Assembly: GCA_032718475.1 (NCBI GenBank) | Contig: JAUCBJ010001351.1 | Coordinates: 1-59,872, forward strand | Source of the DNA: Nemertoderma westbladi | Taxonomy: Eukaryota > Xenacoelomorpha > Nemertodermatida > Nemertodermatidae | Direction of reading: 5' to 3' | Length of the DNA: 59,872 nt | In this document: piece by piece, positions 1 to 13,440 of the stretch | Layout: the number at the start of each line of letters is the position of its first letter | Position numbering within the stretch: the first letter of the stretch is position 1 | Program-made: the position numbers and the translations under genes | The notes under the pieces: generated by a model | Seen by the model: only the letters and a program-made list of their open reading frames with translations | The model's database searches: none | Told to the model about the DNA's origin: nothing

Positions 1-2322
<2,322 letters not shown>

Positions 2323-2330
2323 TCACTTAC

Positions 2331-2862
2331 CGGAGTTACTAAAATAAAGACTTTGCGATGCATTTAATGTTGGGTTATCTGCGGAGGGAAACATATCTAA
2401 GGTTTTCCTAACCCGACAAATTAGTTTGTCGGGTAAAAGTTTCGTAGGCCAATACTGGGAAACAAAGGTAGGAGAATCACCGCGGCTCCAATAGCCAACG
2501 GTACCGAGGCAGAAAGAACGAACCGATTGTCTGGCGAACGAGTAACTAATCGAGAAACCGTGACCAATCACCTCCAACGATCGGCCTCGTATCGAATCAA
2601 TAAACTTCTTTACGCTGAGTTGATTCCCGTTGCTTCTGTCTCTGTTTATAGCCTCCGTGTATTGGTCGATGGAAGGTTGAATGATTGACATTGCTTCGAG
2701 TTCCATTCCCGGAACGAACCAGGAATACTCGTTGGGACGGAGTTCCGGATCGCTAGGAAGAGGTTCCGTTTCGCTCGGAATGGATACCGGAGTCACATAA
2801 ACATCGATCTGTATTGTGCCGTGCAGGCTTACTTTCAGATACCGCACAGAGTATTGTAGCAT
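2331..2862 (-). CDS. Possible host exon, unknown protein
   Basis: A 179-codon open stretch on the minus strand, less AT-rich than its surroundings. I do not recognise the protein: it has no transmembrane segment, no Cys/His cluster and no obvious repeat. What makes it more than a random ORF is its 3' edge, where the coding sequence runs into CCG|GTAAGTGA, a good splice-donor match (intron would begin at 2330); read through, the frame stops three codons later at 2323. A 5' exon of a spliced gene would look like this, but no second exon or acceptor can be paired with it here. A CCCGACAAA/TTTGTCGGG hairpin lies within it (about 2412-2433). It could equally be a fragment of an unknown mobile element. 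Confidence is low. Confidence 0.25.
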
Positions 2863-3082
2863 CAGTCTAGGATCTAGGACTAGGCTCTAGGTATACGACC
2901 GGTCACCGGTATCGGTATCCCTTTAGCCTTTGAGTCTCAGAGCAGCACAGTTAGACTTGCATGTCGCTGTCATCGAGCTCGGCAACACGCACTGACGCAC
3001 AAAAAGGGTTACAATTTATTATTTTCGTTTCAACTCATGATCATCATGATTTGACTTGTCTTGTCACCACCATATACCCTTA

Positions 3083-3437
3083 AGGCCTGTTTACAAGTGG
3101 CAACGTTTAGAGCAACTTTCTCGGCAACTTGAGAGCAATCCAGGTTGCCGATCAAGTTGCTCAGTGTAAACACGTAAAAAAGTTGCTGTTTCTCAACTTT
3201 TACGGCAACTTTAAGGAATTTGCGTTGACGAATAATCAAATTAAATTATCAAAAACTAGCTAGTAGATAAAATGACCCACTATATTACAGTCAAACTAGC
3301 CAAGTTGCTCTAAAAGTTGCCGGCCAAGTTGCTGGTAAAGTTGCCACGTGTAAACAACCATTAAATTAAGTTGCTCCAAAAAAAGTTGCTAGTTGCCTAG
3401 AAAGTTGCTCTAAAAGTTGCCACGTGTAAACAGGCCT
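3083..3437. mobile_element. Harbinger-like MITE
   Basis: A 355-bp non-coding element with terminal inverted repeats. The left end reads AGGCCTGTTTACAAGTGGCA and the right end is its near-perfect reverse complement (TGCCACGTGTAAACAGGCCT). It is flanked on both sides by TTA (3080-3082 and 3438-3440), the 3-bp TWA-type target duplication usual for PIF/Harbinger transposons. The interior is made of many degenerate AAGTTGCT / AGCAACTT words in both orientations, so the element can fold extensively. It has no transposase and must have been moved in trans. The superfamily is inferred from the target duplication and TIR style only. Confidence 0.75.
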
Positions 3438-3440
3438 TTA

Positions 3441-4300
3441 CTGTTTCATTGTACCGTAGTATAATACTGTAACAACAGCAGAATTGAATGACAGAAGAAG
3501 ATACTAATAATACTCTAGAAACCTTGATGATAATGCTTCGCAAAGGCTCAATACAACAAACTAAACTCGGTTATAACCATGCTCATGCTGAAACCACGTC
3601 TCAGAATCAGACGTACATACACAATCGCCGCTTTATTATGAATACAGCTGCAAATCGGACATGGACAACCGGGCCCAGGCAGGGATAATGGTGACGCGGT
3701 ACTATGACTGAGAGAGACAGGACAGGTGCGACGGAGCTTTAATGGATTTCTCGTGCCTCTTGGCACGATAAGCTCCTAAAACGGCTTTGAATCTCTAAAA
3801 GTTCCAGGGGGTGCTATATTTTCCCTTATTATTTTGGTTCCCGGCTGATATAAAATATTTCCCACTTGAACACGGCCCTTCACTGACATCCACAACCCTT
3901 CAAAGATAGTGCAAAAACAGTGATTTCTGTTCTTCCCAAGATGTATATTGCTCCCTTCTGGCATATAAAAATAGTGTACTGTAGCACCATAGAAAAACCT
4001 CTGGGATGAGGAAGAAGGAGAAACCTGGTGAGGGGTGCTTTGGGTCCGTTAGGATCCAAAGTATAGCCTCAAAATAATCAAAATAGTCCAAAATATACAG
4101 AAAATACAGTATTTTTAGTCGTTTCGTTATGCTAAAAATACACTGAGAAAAATATAATCAACGTCGTAAAAAATAATCTATGGGCAGTGAAAAAGTCATG
4201 AAAAGTCGTAGAAAATCATGGAAACTGGAACCATGTTCGACAACTAACTTCCAAAAAAAAATAAACAAGTTAAAATTGAGTGTATCGTAATCATGTATCT
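3441..4300. other. Unassigned spacer
   Basis: No gene or repeat family can be supported between the MITE and the first LINE fragment. Short open frames exist on both strands (for example near 3488-3766) but overlap each other and show no domain. Confidence 0.4.
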
Positions 4301-4309
4301 ACAATTTTG

Positions 4310-4760
4310 AGGCTAGCCGAAAAAAGGTATGTGTCAGCATTTCTCGAGTCTGGTCGAAATCTGAGATGCACGTGGAAAATTTTATATATGGCTATTTCAA
4401 ACAACAAATCTCGTTGCACGCCTAAGCGTCTGCGTCTCAAACAAAACAATAGCCAGAATATAAGCGATAATCCTCAAATTATTGCAGAAGAGTTTAATAC
4501 ATTTTTTAACAAATGTCGCAAAAAACCTTGCTGGGAATTTGCCTCAGGCCAAAAGTTGCCCGCTAAAATTGATAAAAGGAGTCAAATCACCTTCAAAGTC
4601 GTTTTCATTGATTGAAACATCAGCTGTTGAGGTTCTGAGTACCATATTCGCCTCCTGAAGGAATCTACTTCTACAAGTGACGTAATCCCTATCAAACTAG
4701 TAAAAATAGGAGCTAATATAATATCCCATCATCTATCTGATTTAATTGAGATTTTGAGAT
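4310..4760 (+). pseudogene. LINE fragment, linker before RT
   Basis: The translated plus strand resembles the region between endonuclease and reverse transcriptase of CR1/L2/Jockey-type LINEs: a TWKILYMAI-like start, then IIAEEFNTFFN, then (after a frame change near 4530 and another near 4640) words such as FSLIETSAVEVLSTIF. The same succession of motifs occurs in the better-preserved minus-strand LINE at 5155-6855, so both probably belong to related families. At least two frameshifts break the reading, and neither RT catalytic motifs nor the endonuclease are present. It is a dead, internally truncated copy. The exact clade is not determinable. Confidence 0.6.
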
Positions 4761-4957
4761 TTATTTATTTTTCATTTATATCGAGTGGTCGTACACATTA
4801 ATTATAACAATAATTGCATTATTTTTAATTCGCAGGGTAAGCATTTAATAATTTCTATTAAAGGGATTTAGTTTTTGAATGTTGATAATGAGAGTGCACT
4901 GATAGTAGTTGGCAGTAGCCGAAGCTAGTTTTGTCAACTGCTATCAACGACCAGTTC

Positions 4958-4977
4958 GGGGGGGGGGGGGGGGGGGG
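4958..4977 (+). repeat. Poly-G run
   Basis: Twenty consecutive G in otherwise AT-rich sequence. Similar G or C runs recur in this window near 10725, 25055 and 59440. Such runs can form quadruplexes and are also places where sequencing length is unreliable. Confidence 0.9.
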
Positions 4978-5154
4978 TGGTACTAGCCTATCCAACCAGC
5001 AACAGCTCAGGCGATTTACCTTTTTTCCCACAAAGTACTGTATATTTATTTTACTTTTTATTCAATTAATTTAATTTGTATTTTTAGGATATGAAACTGG
5101 ATAAAATCGCAATATTTTGTATTTTTTTGTAATTTTATTTTCTTGTATTTTATC

Positions 5155-6855
5155 TTACTGTAGCTCATTTATTAGTTTATTTTTTAATTTTCTTCCTAAT
5201 GATTTTTTCGATTTACTTTGTTTAATATCTACATCTAGCGTGTTCCAGACAATGACACCGTTATATTTTAATGATTTCTGTCCTTGTAGTAGTCGGGTCC
5301 GTGGTACATAGTAGTTTTTTCTTGTTGTTGATCTTGTGTTGTAAGTATGTACAGTAGATGTTTGTTGAAACAACGAAGTGATAAAATTTTGTTTTTTGTT
5401 ATTGTGGATTTCCCACATTAGTTTAGCTGTTTCAAGAAAATGCAGTTGTTCAATCGGTAGTATATCAAATTGTTTGTAGAGTGGTGATGCGTGTTCCCTG
5501 TAGTGACTGAAGGTAATAGCTCTGACTAGTTTATTTATTTTAATTTTAATAGGTTTCGTATGTGTAGATTGAGCGTTACCCCAGATCACTATACCGTAAT
5601 TAATGTAAGGTTGTATCAGTGAACAGTAAAGTAATTTTAATATACGTAGTGGTAGAGTGTGTCGGAGTTTAAAAAATATACCAGCTGATTTTGAGATTTT
5701 CTTCAAAACATAAGCACAATGATTTTTCCAAGGTAACTTTCTGTCTATCCAAATTCCTAAAAATTTTGTTTCATTTACATTTTTTATTGGTTGATTACGT
5801 ATTTTTATATTATTGTGTTTTGTTTCTTTTTTATTTGTAAAAAATAGATACTCTGTTTTTTTAAAGATTTAATGATAGTTGGTTGTCGGTTAGCCACAGA
5901 TCAATTTTATTAAGTTCGGTATTTACAGTTTCAGTTAGTATTTCAAGGTCTTTGTGATTGTAAAGTAGGTTTGTATCGTCGGCAAATAAAGTTGAGTGAA
6001 GTGATGTACAGTTCGGTAAGTCGTTTATGTAAATTAAGAATAGTGTAGCGCTGAGTATAGCCCCCTGGGGGTACCGCAGGGGGCCAGTATCGGTTCTGAG
6101 TGAGTGTTGCCTATGTAAACTGAGTGTGTTTGGTTGTGTAAGTAGCTAGTTATTAGTTTATGGGGGGTTCCACGTATGCCATAGCTGTCTAGTTTGTTTA
6201 AGAGAATATTGTGTTGTAAAGTATCGAAGGCTTTCTTAAGATCTATTGATATCAAACAGGCAGATTCTTGTAATTCTAGGATATTTTGTAATTTTTCGGT
6301 TACAGTCAGTATGGCATCTGTTGTTGTAGATTGTTTTCGAAATCCGTATTGGTATTGTGAGAGTATGGAGTACTTGTCTAGATAAGAGATTAGTTGGGAG
6401 TTGATTACGCGTTCAAAGAGTTTACTGAATACAGGTAATATTGATATGGGTCTGTAATTATTTTTGTCAGTAGGGACGCCGGATTTAAAAACTGGGGTAA
6501 TTTTAGCAGATTTAAGAGTGGATGGGAATGAACCGGTTTTAATAGAGAGATTTATCAGATATGTCAAATGTGGTGCAATATCGTACGCTTCTAATTTAAC
6601 TAGAGTGATGAGGAAGCTGTCGTTAGTTGAACTTGAGTTATTGAGATCTAGTATGTTGTAAATAGTTTCAATGTTAGAGGTTTCAACAAGTGAGAAGGAG
6701 TTTGGTTTTTTGTGGTTTATATAACGTATTGGGTTTCTGTTTGTTGTGGGTATCTCTTGTGCCAGTGGAGTTCCTATAGTAGCAAAGTGGTTGTTAAAAA
6801 CACTGCAGATTTCCTCGGGGTCAGTAATTTCTTTATTATTTCCATTCTTATCAGC
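5155..6855 (-). pseudogene. CR1/Jockey-like LINE ORF2, 5' truncated
   Basis: Minus-strand reverse transcriptase of a non-LTR retrotransposon. In order from the 5' side: the pre-RT linker (DPEEICSVFNNHFATIG near 6790-6840), the RT fingers (NNYRPISILPVFSKLFERVI), the first catalytic segment ISIDLKKAFD, a PQGAILSATLF block, the catalytic box FADD (5975-5986), and the thumb/C-terminal part with LLYCSLIQPYINYGIVIWG. Frame changes near 6065 and between about 5710 and 5975 break the ORF, which ends at 5155. The endonuclease is missing: the copy is cut at its 5' side exactly where the GA-rich minisatellite begins (about 6857), the usual LINE 5' truncation. It is not functional. The RT and C-terminal motifs fit the CR1/L2/Jockey group; I cannot decide the clade. 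Confidence 0.85.
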
Positions 6856-6856
6856 T

Positions 6857-7158
6857 GAGAGAGAGAGAGTCAGGGACAGGTGCGGTGTAGCTGAGAGAGA
6901 GAGTGAGGGACATGACAGATGCGGTGGAGCTGACAGAGAAAGAGTCAGGGACAGGGCAGGTGCGGTGGAGCCTTAGAAAGAGAGTCAGTGACAGGTGCAG
7001 TTGAGCCGAGAGAGAGAGAGATTTAGGTACAGGACAAGTGTGGTGGAGTTGAGAGAGAGAGTCAGGGACAGGACAGGTGCAGTGGAGCTGAGAGAGAGAG
7101 AGTCTGGGACAAGTGCGGTGGAGCTGAGAGAGAGAGTCAAGGACAGGTGCAGTGGAGC

Positions 7159-7193
<35 letters not shown>

Positions 7194-8075
7194 GGTGCGG
7201 TGGAGCTGAGAGAATCAAGGACAGGACAGGACAGGTGCGGTGCGGTGCGGTGAAGCTGTGAGAGATAGAGTCGGGAACAGGACGGATGTGATGGAGCTGA
7301 CAGAGAGAGAGAGTCAGGGACAGGGCAGGTGCCATGTCCCTGAGAGAGAGAGAGTCAGGGACACATGCGGTGGAGCTGAGAGAGAGAGAGTCAGGGACAT
7401 GTGCAGTGGAGCTGACAGAGAGAGAGTCAGGGACAGGACAAGTGTGGTGGAGCTGAGAGATGGAGTCAGGGACAGGACAGGTGTGGTGCAGCTGAGAGAT
7501 GGAGTCAGGGACAGGACAGGTGTGGTGGAGCTGAGAGATGGAGTCAGGGACAGGACAGGTGTGGTGCAGCTGAGAGAGATACTGTAGAGTCGGGAAAAGG
7601 ACAAATGCGATGGAGCTGACAGAGAGAGAGAGTCAGGGACAGGGCAGGTGCCATGTCCCTGAGAGAGAGAGAGTCAGGGACACGTGCGGTGGAGCTGAGA
7701 GAGAGAGAGAGAGAGAGTCAGGGACAGGACAGATGCGATGTAGCTGAGAGTGAGAGAGTCCGGGACAGTACAGGCGTGGTGTGGTGGAGCTGAGAGAGAG
7801 AGAGTCAGGGACAGGACAGATGCGGTGGAACTGAGAGAGAGAGTCAGGGACAGGACAGATGCGGTAGAGCTGAGAGAGAGTCAGGGACACGGCAGGTATG
7901 ATGGAGCTGACAGAGAGAGTCAGGGACAGGTGCTGTGGAGCAGACAGAGAGAGTCAGCGACAGGTGTGGTGGAGCTGAGAGATAGAGAGTCTGGGCCAGG
8001 ACAGGTGTGGTGGAGCTGAGAGAAAGAGACAGGGACAGGACAGGTGCGAGTGTGGTGGAGCTGAGAGAGTGGTGG
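6857..8075 (+). repeat. GA-rich minisatellite
   Basis: A tandem array of irregular units of about 30-45 bp built from GAGAGAGAG, TCAGGGACAGGACAG and GTGCGGTGGAGCTGA. Copy length varies through expansion of the internal (GA)n. Open frames run through it on both strands only because the repeat lacks stops. It abuts the truncated 5' side of the minus-strand LINE. Confidence 0.9.
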
Positions 8076-8321
8076 AGGTCGGTTCCTTCACGGCGTCTTG
8101 ACGCCGTCTTTAATTTATATTGTATAAAAAAAATACACCAAGGTAAAGTAAAGTAAAGCATATTTTTATCGGCCGTTAAGCCAGGGATTATGCACAAAGT
8201 CTGATGACTTACGAACTTATTTCCAGTGTGGTACTCCAGCACTATCTATACACTAGCCCATGCGAACATTCTCAGATAGCCCAGGAAAGCCAAAATGAGT
8301 CAATGTTTGGTTAAAGGAGTG

Positions 8322-8385
8322 TGTGCGTGGGCGGTTGGTTGGTCGGTAGATAGGTCGGTGGATGGGTAGGTGGGTAGATCGGTGG
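8322..8385 (+). repeat. GGTN-type simple repeat
   Basis: A short stretch of degenerate GGTTGGTCGGTAGATAGGTC-like tetranucleotide repeats. It lies directly before the next LINE fragment and grades into it. Confidence 0.6.
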
Positions 8386-8427
8386 GATAATGTGAATGTG
8401 GGAAAGTGGATGGGAATGCGAGAATCA

Positions 8428-9095
8428 ATAAACGCTGTTCGTTACCTACTAATGGTACATTGTACGTTAGATGACGATTTTGACATCCGTAAGCAGACTA
8501 ATAGCTTATACGCACGTGGTAATATGTTGCTACGCAAGTTTGGCAATTGCAGCCGACCAGTTAAGCTTGCTTTATTCCGAGCATATTGCACCCCCATATA
8601 TTGCAACTCGCTCTGGGCAAAGCGCAGCTATTCTGACAGTGCACATAATAAGCTACGAGTAGCATACAATAATTGTGCTAGATTTCTATTTAAAATACCC
8701 CGTCTAACTGATGGAGAATCCACTAGTATTTCTCTCACATTTGGTCTACTGAATATACCTTTATTCATTCACTTACGTTATAAATCGATTACGAGTTTGT
8801 TCAACAGGGTTGACAACATTGACAATAGCATCCTACGGGGTGTGTCTGTTATCTGTCGCCAACATGGCGTTTCGCGTATTCGTGAAATGTTGAACTTAAA
8901 TTACGTAAAATAACACTAATTACTGTAATATAGTTGTGATGTGCTAATAGTTAATAATATTACTTATGCTTTTCATGTACTCCATATTATTTAGACTCAT
9001 CTACCTGTGTATTTCTATTGTCCAATTTAATTATGTACTTATTTTTACTATGTGCCTTAATGGCGTGGATTAAAAGATAATAATATAATAATAAT
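8428..9095 (+). pseudogene. LINE 3' fragment, RT C-terminus
   Basis: The plus-strand frame to the stop at 8911-8913 carries the C-terminal part of a LINE ORF2: a VRYL start (the position of the YLG motif after the RT palm), TLDDDFDIRKQTNSLYARGN, an LFRAYCTPIYCNSLW block and RVAYNNCARFLFKIPR. These are family-typical post-RT motifs; the catalytic RT and endonuclease are absent. After the stop comes about 180 bp of AT-rich 3' UTR ending in a TAA-rich tail near 9077-9095, as in CR1/L2-type elements. The reading frame itself is open over about 160 codons, so this 5'-truncated copy may be fairly young. The upstream ATG at 8362 lies in simple repeat and is not a real start. Confidence 0.75.
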
Positions 9096-9345
9096 GGAAG
9101 GAAAGGAGCAGGTTTCAGCGGTGCCACTTTCTAACCAAAACTATAAACAATTGTTACCCACAAATTGATGGAAAGTAGCAGGGTACACAAGCGGACTTTT
9201 CTAACCAAAACAATAAACGTTGTTACCTACCATTTGAGGGAAAGGAGCAGGTTACAGAGGCGGCACAATAAACGTTGTTCTTAACTACTAATTGATGGAA
9301 ACAAGCAGCAGGTTACCGAGGCTGTCTTTTCTAACCGAAACAATA
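9096..9345 (-). repeat. 68-bp repeat array, inverted copy
   Basis: About four decayed units of the same repeat that forms the array at 11135-11790, here in reverse orientation (GGAAAGGAGCAGG, then CTAACCAAAACAATAAACG). It follows directly on the tail of the LINE fragment. Confidence 0.75.
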
Positions 9346-11134
9346 AACAACCGCGTGCGCACCCCATGCTAAACATTTCTATATCGTTAGGCCTTTTCAG
9401 CGAATCAGTGGCCAGGATTCCTAATGATACAGAATTGCTTAAGCCAATGACAAGCCCTGAATTAACGATAGCGAATTCAACTGACCAATGAGACCGTTAG
9501 TTTGTAATTCAAAATATTTATATGTTGCATGTATGTATTTATATGTAGTTATATTTATATTTTATATGTAATTTGCGTGTATGCGGTGTTAAAACTGTTA
9601 TTTTTTGTCATTTTTTTTTGCTTTTTTCGAAATTCTGCTTCTGTCAATTTGAAGCCCTTGGGACTGTCTACAAAATGTAAAAGAATCGCGGTGTTTGAAT
9701 CCGACGACCGGCCGCTGGCGACGATTTAGTACCGCATTCGGCAGCGGATGACAGCTCCGTTCCGACGGTTATATGCGATTACGGTCGCTTTTCGCGGACT
9801 TTGTCGGTCTGGAACTCCTTAAATGTTATCTAAATGTGTTCCCCGTTCTATCTCGACGCAGTATGCACAATCTGTGGAGTATCAGACGATGAGACGACGT
9901 AGAATCATCGAAGGAATTAAACTCGAAACGACTTCGCGTAGGATTCTTCGACTTTAAAGTTATGAAACCAATTGCTTTTTCAGACTACGCACTTTCTGTA
10001 GTTTTTGGATGGTTGTTGGAAGTTCGTCTCCTACGAAGTTTGGAGACGAATACTACGTAATAATAATACTACTAACAACACCTGCTATACTAATAATAAC
10101 TTATCATAACACTATGATATTATTTTCTGTTATTATTATTATTATTGGTTTATTTGCTGTAGATCTACTCTGTACAGCTCGCGTTCTATCGACACAAATT
10201 ATAATTTCATATAATCTTATCTTACCGGTTCATTGTAACTACGATGGAGGAACGACGCTTACAGGGCGTGTAGAGACTTATAGGTGTCGTGGGTCTACGT
10301 AACAATAAGGAACCTGGTAAACTAGTGGCGTGGGACGACGTAAAAATATGGAACCTGGTAAACTAGTGACAAATAATTATAATAATATGAACGATATTAA
10401 TTAAAAATATATTAATATATTTATAAACTCCCCATAATTTTAGATTATAATGTGTTTAATTGTTGTGTGATTTATACATAAGGTTCATTGGAATTATAAA
10501 TGTGAATATTATAATTATTACATTTATTTATTTTCATTTTCCCTCATAATCGAGGAGTATAAATAAGTTGTTTGTTGTATTTTTTATTTGAAATAACAAA
10601 GAAAACTGCAGCCTAATAAAACTCGAAACAGGCGCAAAACAATTAATATTTCTTAAAAGTAGCAGTCAGGTAAGAGAAATTAAATGTCGTTAAATGTAGT
10701 TGAATTCAATTGACGGTGGGGAGGGGGGGGGGGGGGGTACTAATATTTCGCAATAATTTTTATTGTCCGTTTAAATCCTTTTTTTGTCCTTTTTTTTTAT
10801 TTTTTATGTCCTCCAAAAGTCTAATGTTAGGTTCCATGCTACCGGTTTCTCTACTGCTGTTCTCTCAGGCTATCAGTACCGGTATTAGTATATATAGCAC
10901 TATTTTGCTGTATTGTATGTACAGATGTAGGTATAAAGCAGGTATTTCTGTATTTTAGTACCGGCACCGGTACTGCTATAGGCCTACTGTGTAGCCTACC
11001 ATTTAAATACGGTAATGGTAGGCCTACCGGTTGTGCTAATAAATTTTAAATAATTGATAGGCCAAACTGGATTGCAGGATTGTGGAAAATGTGGATATAC
11101 CTTTCACATAATTTAGGCCTATTACTGTATTAGT
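9346..11134. other. Segment between inverted repeat arrays
   Basis: About 1.8 kb enclosed by the two oppositely oriented 68-bp repeat arrays. No transposase or other recognisable protein is seen. A short frame near 9616-9729 and one at 10009-10302 lack any family signature. A G-rich run sits near 10717-10737. Part of it (about 9640-9960) is richer in CG than the rest. Confidence 0.4.
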
Positions 11135-11790
11135 TTTATCGTCTCTGTAACCTGCTCCTTTCCCTCAATTAGTTAAATGATCGTTTATTGTTTTAGTTAG
11201 AAAATCCCGCCTCTGTAACCTGCCCCTTTCCCTCAATTAGTTAAATGATCGTTTATTGTTTTGGTTAGAAAATCCCGCCTCTGTAACCTGCTCCTTTCCC
11301 TGAATTAGTAAAGTGACCGTTTATTGTTTTGGTTTGAAAGGCCCGCCTCTGTAACCTGCCCCTTTCCCTCAATTAGTTAAATGATCGTTTATTGTTTTGG
11401 TTAGAAAATCCCGCCTCTGTAACCTGCTCCTTTCCCTCAATTAGTTAAGTGATCGTTTATTGTTTTGGTTAGAAAATTCCGCCTCTGTAACCTGTCCCTT
11501 TCCCTCAATTAGTTAAATAATCGTTTATTGTTTTGGTTAGAAAATCCCGCCTCTGTAACCTGCTCCTTTCCCTCAATAAGTTAAGTGATCGTTTATTGTT
11601 TTGGTTAGAAAATCCCGCCTCTGTAACCTGCTCCTTTCCCTCAATTAGTTAAGTGATCGTTTATTGTTTTGGTTAGAAAATCCCGTCTCTGTAACCTGCT
11701 CCTTTCCCTGATTTGGTAAAGTGACTGTTTATTGTTTTGGTTAGAAAACTCGGCCTTAACCTGCTCCTTTCCATCAATTGGTAATTGTTT
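11135..11790 (+). repeat. 68-bp minisatellite array
   Basis: Nine to ten direct copies of a 68-bp unit containing CCTCAATTAGTTAAATGATC, GTTTATTGTTTTGGTTAGAA and CCTCTGTAACCTGCTCCTTT. Unit starts at 11163, 11231, 11299 and 11367 give the 68-bp period. Copies are about 90% alike by eye; those at the right edge decay. Confidence 0.9.
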
Positions 11791-11999
11791 TTGGCTATAA
11801 AATGAGTGTTTTGCTACGTCATGTGCTAATCGATTATCGACAACAACCACAAACTATTAAATATAGAGTCTTTTTACCACAGGCGCATATGGAAATCTAT
11901 CTCATATTCTATAAATCATGGAATCATGGAATGTTTTGGCACAGGCATAGTGAAATCAACTGTCTGACAGTCCAGAAATCAGCAGTCTGACAGTTTGAA

Positions 12000-12122
12000 G
12001 AAATACATACATAAAAAGTCATTAAAAGGACAATAAAAGTCATTAAAAGGACAACAAAAGTCATTATGCATAATTCGTAAAAAAAAATGACAAAAAAAGT
12101 CAAATAAAAGGACATAAAAAAT
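12000..12122 (+). repeat. Short AAAGTCATTAAAAGGAC repeats
   Basis: Five or six degenerate copies of a word like AAAAGTCATTAAAAGGACA, spaced about 20 bases apart. No coding potential. Nothing else is seen between here and the SINE. Confidence 0.5.
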
Positions 12123-12609
12123 CACTGCCCTAATATTTCATAGCAGCAACAAGGCTATATACCTTCTCCAGGGCCCGAAGTGGGTTGTGATTGGTCGTCT
12201 ATATTTATAGCTAAATCAAGAGGATTCCATTTTACTGAATTCTTTAATGGAAGCGGCTTCCTATTGGCTGTAATAAGAGGCGTGAGGGACTCCCTTGTTT
12301 GTATGTAAATAGTATTATGTGTTGCGGTTGCTATAATACGTACCAGAATGTTATAATAATAATGAATTAATGTTATAAAAAAGAAAATTAATTATCCGAA
12401 TTAAATGAATTCGCATCAATAATATGCTTAGAAATTATATATACTGTATTTTTATTGTTTATTTTATTCCATACCTACAATAAGGCTGCGATATGAGTAA
12501 TGTTCGTCAAAAATAACTATATGGGGCCGAAAACATCAGGAAAAAACACTGAAACGGGTTAAAAAGGATGGAAAAGCATATTATAGTTGGAAATACATCA
12601 GAATTGTAT

Positions 12610-12882
12610 CGTTTCATAGGTATTTACAGTCGTTGCTCGGCGACACAATACCCCTCACGCGATTGGTCTGGGGTTTGAGGGGGGCTCCACTTTTCTCTCG
12701 AAGGGCCTCTTGGCTAAGATTAGCATGGCGCCCACATCCGGCCACCTTCCCACATTTCCATCCCCCTTCCCGCAAAGCATTCGTGTCGAAACGAAAACTG
12801 CCTTGGCCCCCATGTTGGGTTGAACCCACAACCTCCAAGAGATGTGAATTCAATCTAACCAAGGTGGAACCGTCAGATAAGA
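12610..12882 (-). mobile_element. tRNA-derived SINE
   Basis: Read on the minus strand, the 5' end resembles a tRNA-type polymerase III promoter: an A-box-like TTGGTTAGATTG (about 12854-12865) and a B-box-like GTGGGTTCAACCC (about 12817-12829), spaced as in a tRNA. A unique body follows (AAGGCAGTTTTCG onwards), ending near 12610. Open frames on both strands are accidental. I see no clear tail or target duplication, so the ends are approximate, and no full tRNA cloverleaf is present. Confidence 0.5.
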
Positions 12883-12885
12883 TCA

Positions 12886-13440
12886 GTTAAGGACAGACGT
12901 TTTAGCCATCCTAACCTCAACTATCAACAAGCGGGTTCGAGGTGCAATCGGAAGAAATTTCCCCGACGAGCAATACGGCTTTATGACAGGGCGCTCTTAT
13001 GCCCAAACAATATCCAAACTCTTAGGTTTCATATCGACTTCTATCCGATCGTCTCGTCGTGAAGACATAATTACCTATTGCTTGTATGTAGACTTCAGAC
13101 AGGCCTTTGATAAATTAAGTAGGAAGACACTCTTGTACAACCTTCGGGATTCGGGAGTTATTCAAGGTGACTGCTTTAGCCCCACCTGTTTCGCTTTATA
13201 TGTGGCTGACTTAGCAACACTGCTCCGTACAATAGCCCAAACATTATTATTTTTATTTTACGGAGACGATTTGGCAATCTACCCCCATAATCGTGAACAC
13301 AGACGAACGATTCTCGATCTGATGCATCAGTGGTGTTTAGCTAATGGCATGTCAGTTAACCGAAGATTATGTCGAAACGATCAATTTGTATATGACTCGA
13401 AAAATGTAGCCCCGGTAGATCACTATGGATACTTAGGTGC
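12886..13440 (+). pseudogene. Non-LTR RT, 5' half of a split ORF
   Basis: Plus-strand reverse transcriptase without its N-terminal part. Visible blocks: ILTSTINKRVRGAIG, EQYGFMTGRS, YVDFRQAFDK (first catalytic Asp), IQGDCFSPTCFALYVADL, LFYGDDLAIY (catalytic box, Gly replacing the usual Ala before DD), then WCLANGMSVN and finally VDHYGYLG. Between LLYNLRDSGV and IQGDC about 30-45 residues usual in the family are missing, so the copy has an internal deletion. At VDHYGYLG the frame runs into the 28-bp minisatellite that is made of this very motif, and the reading is lost there. The continuation is at 44921-45300. It is not functional. The clade is uncertain. Confidence 0.8.

Noticed and set aside
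6746-8242. Frames of Ser/Leu-rich or Arg/Glu-rich protein in the GA-rich region
   Set aside because: Low-complexity readings of the minisatellite on both strands, overlapping each other.
9616-9729. Possible host exon with a polypyrimidine stretch upstream (NSASVNLKPLGLSTKCKRIA)
   Set aside because: Only about 35 codons, no clear acceptor AG or donor, no recognisable family.
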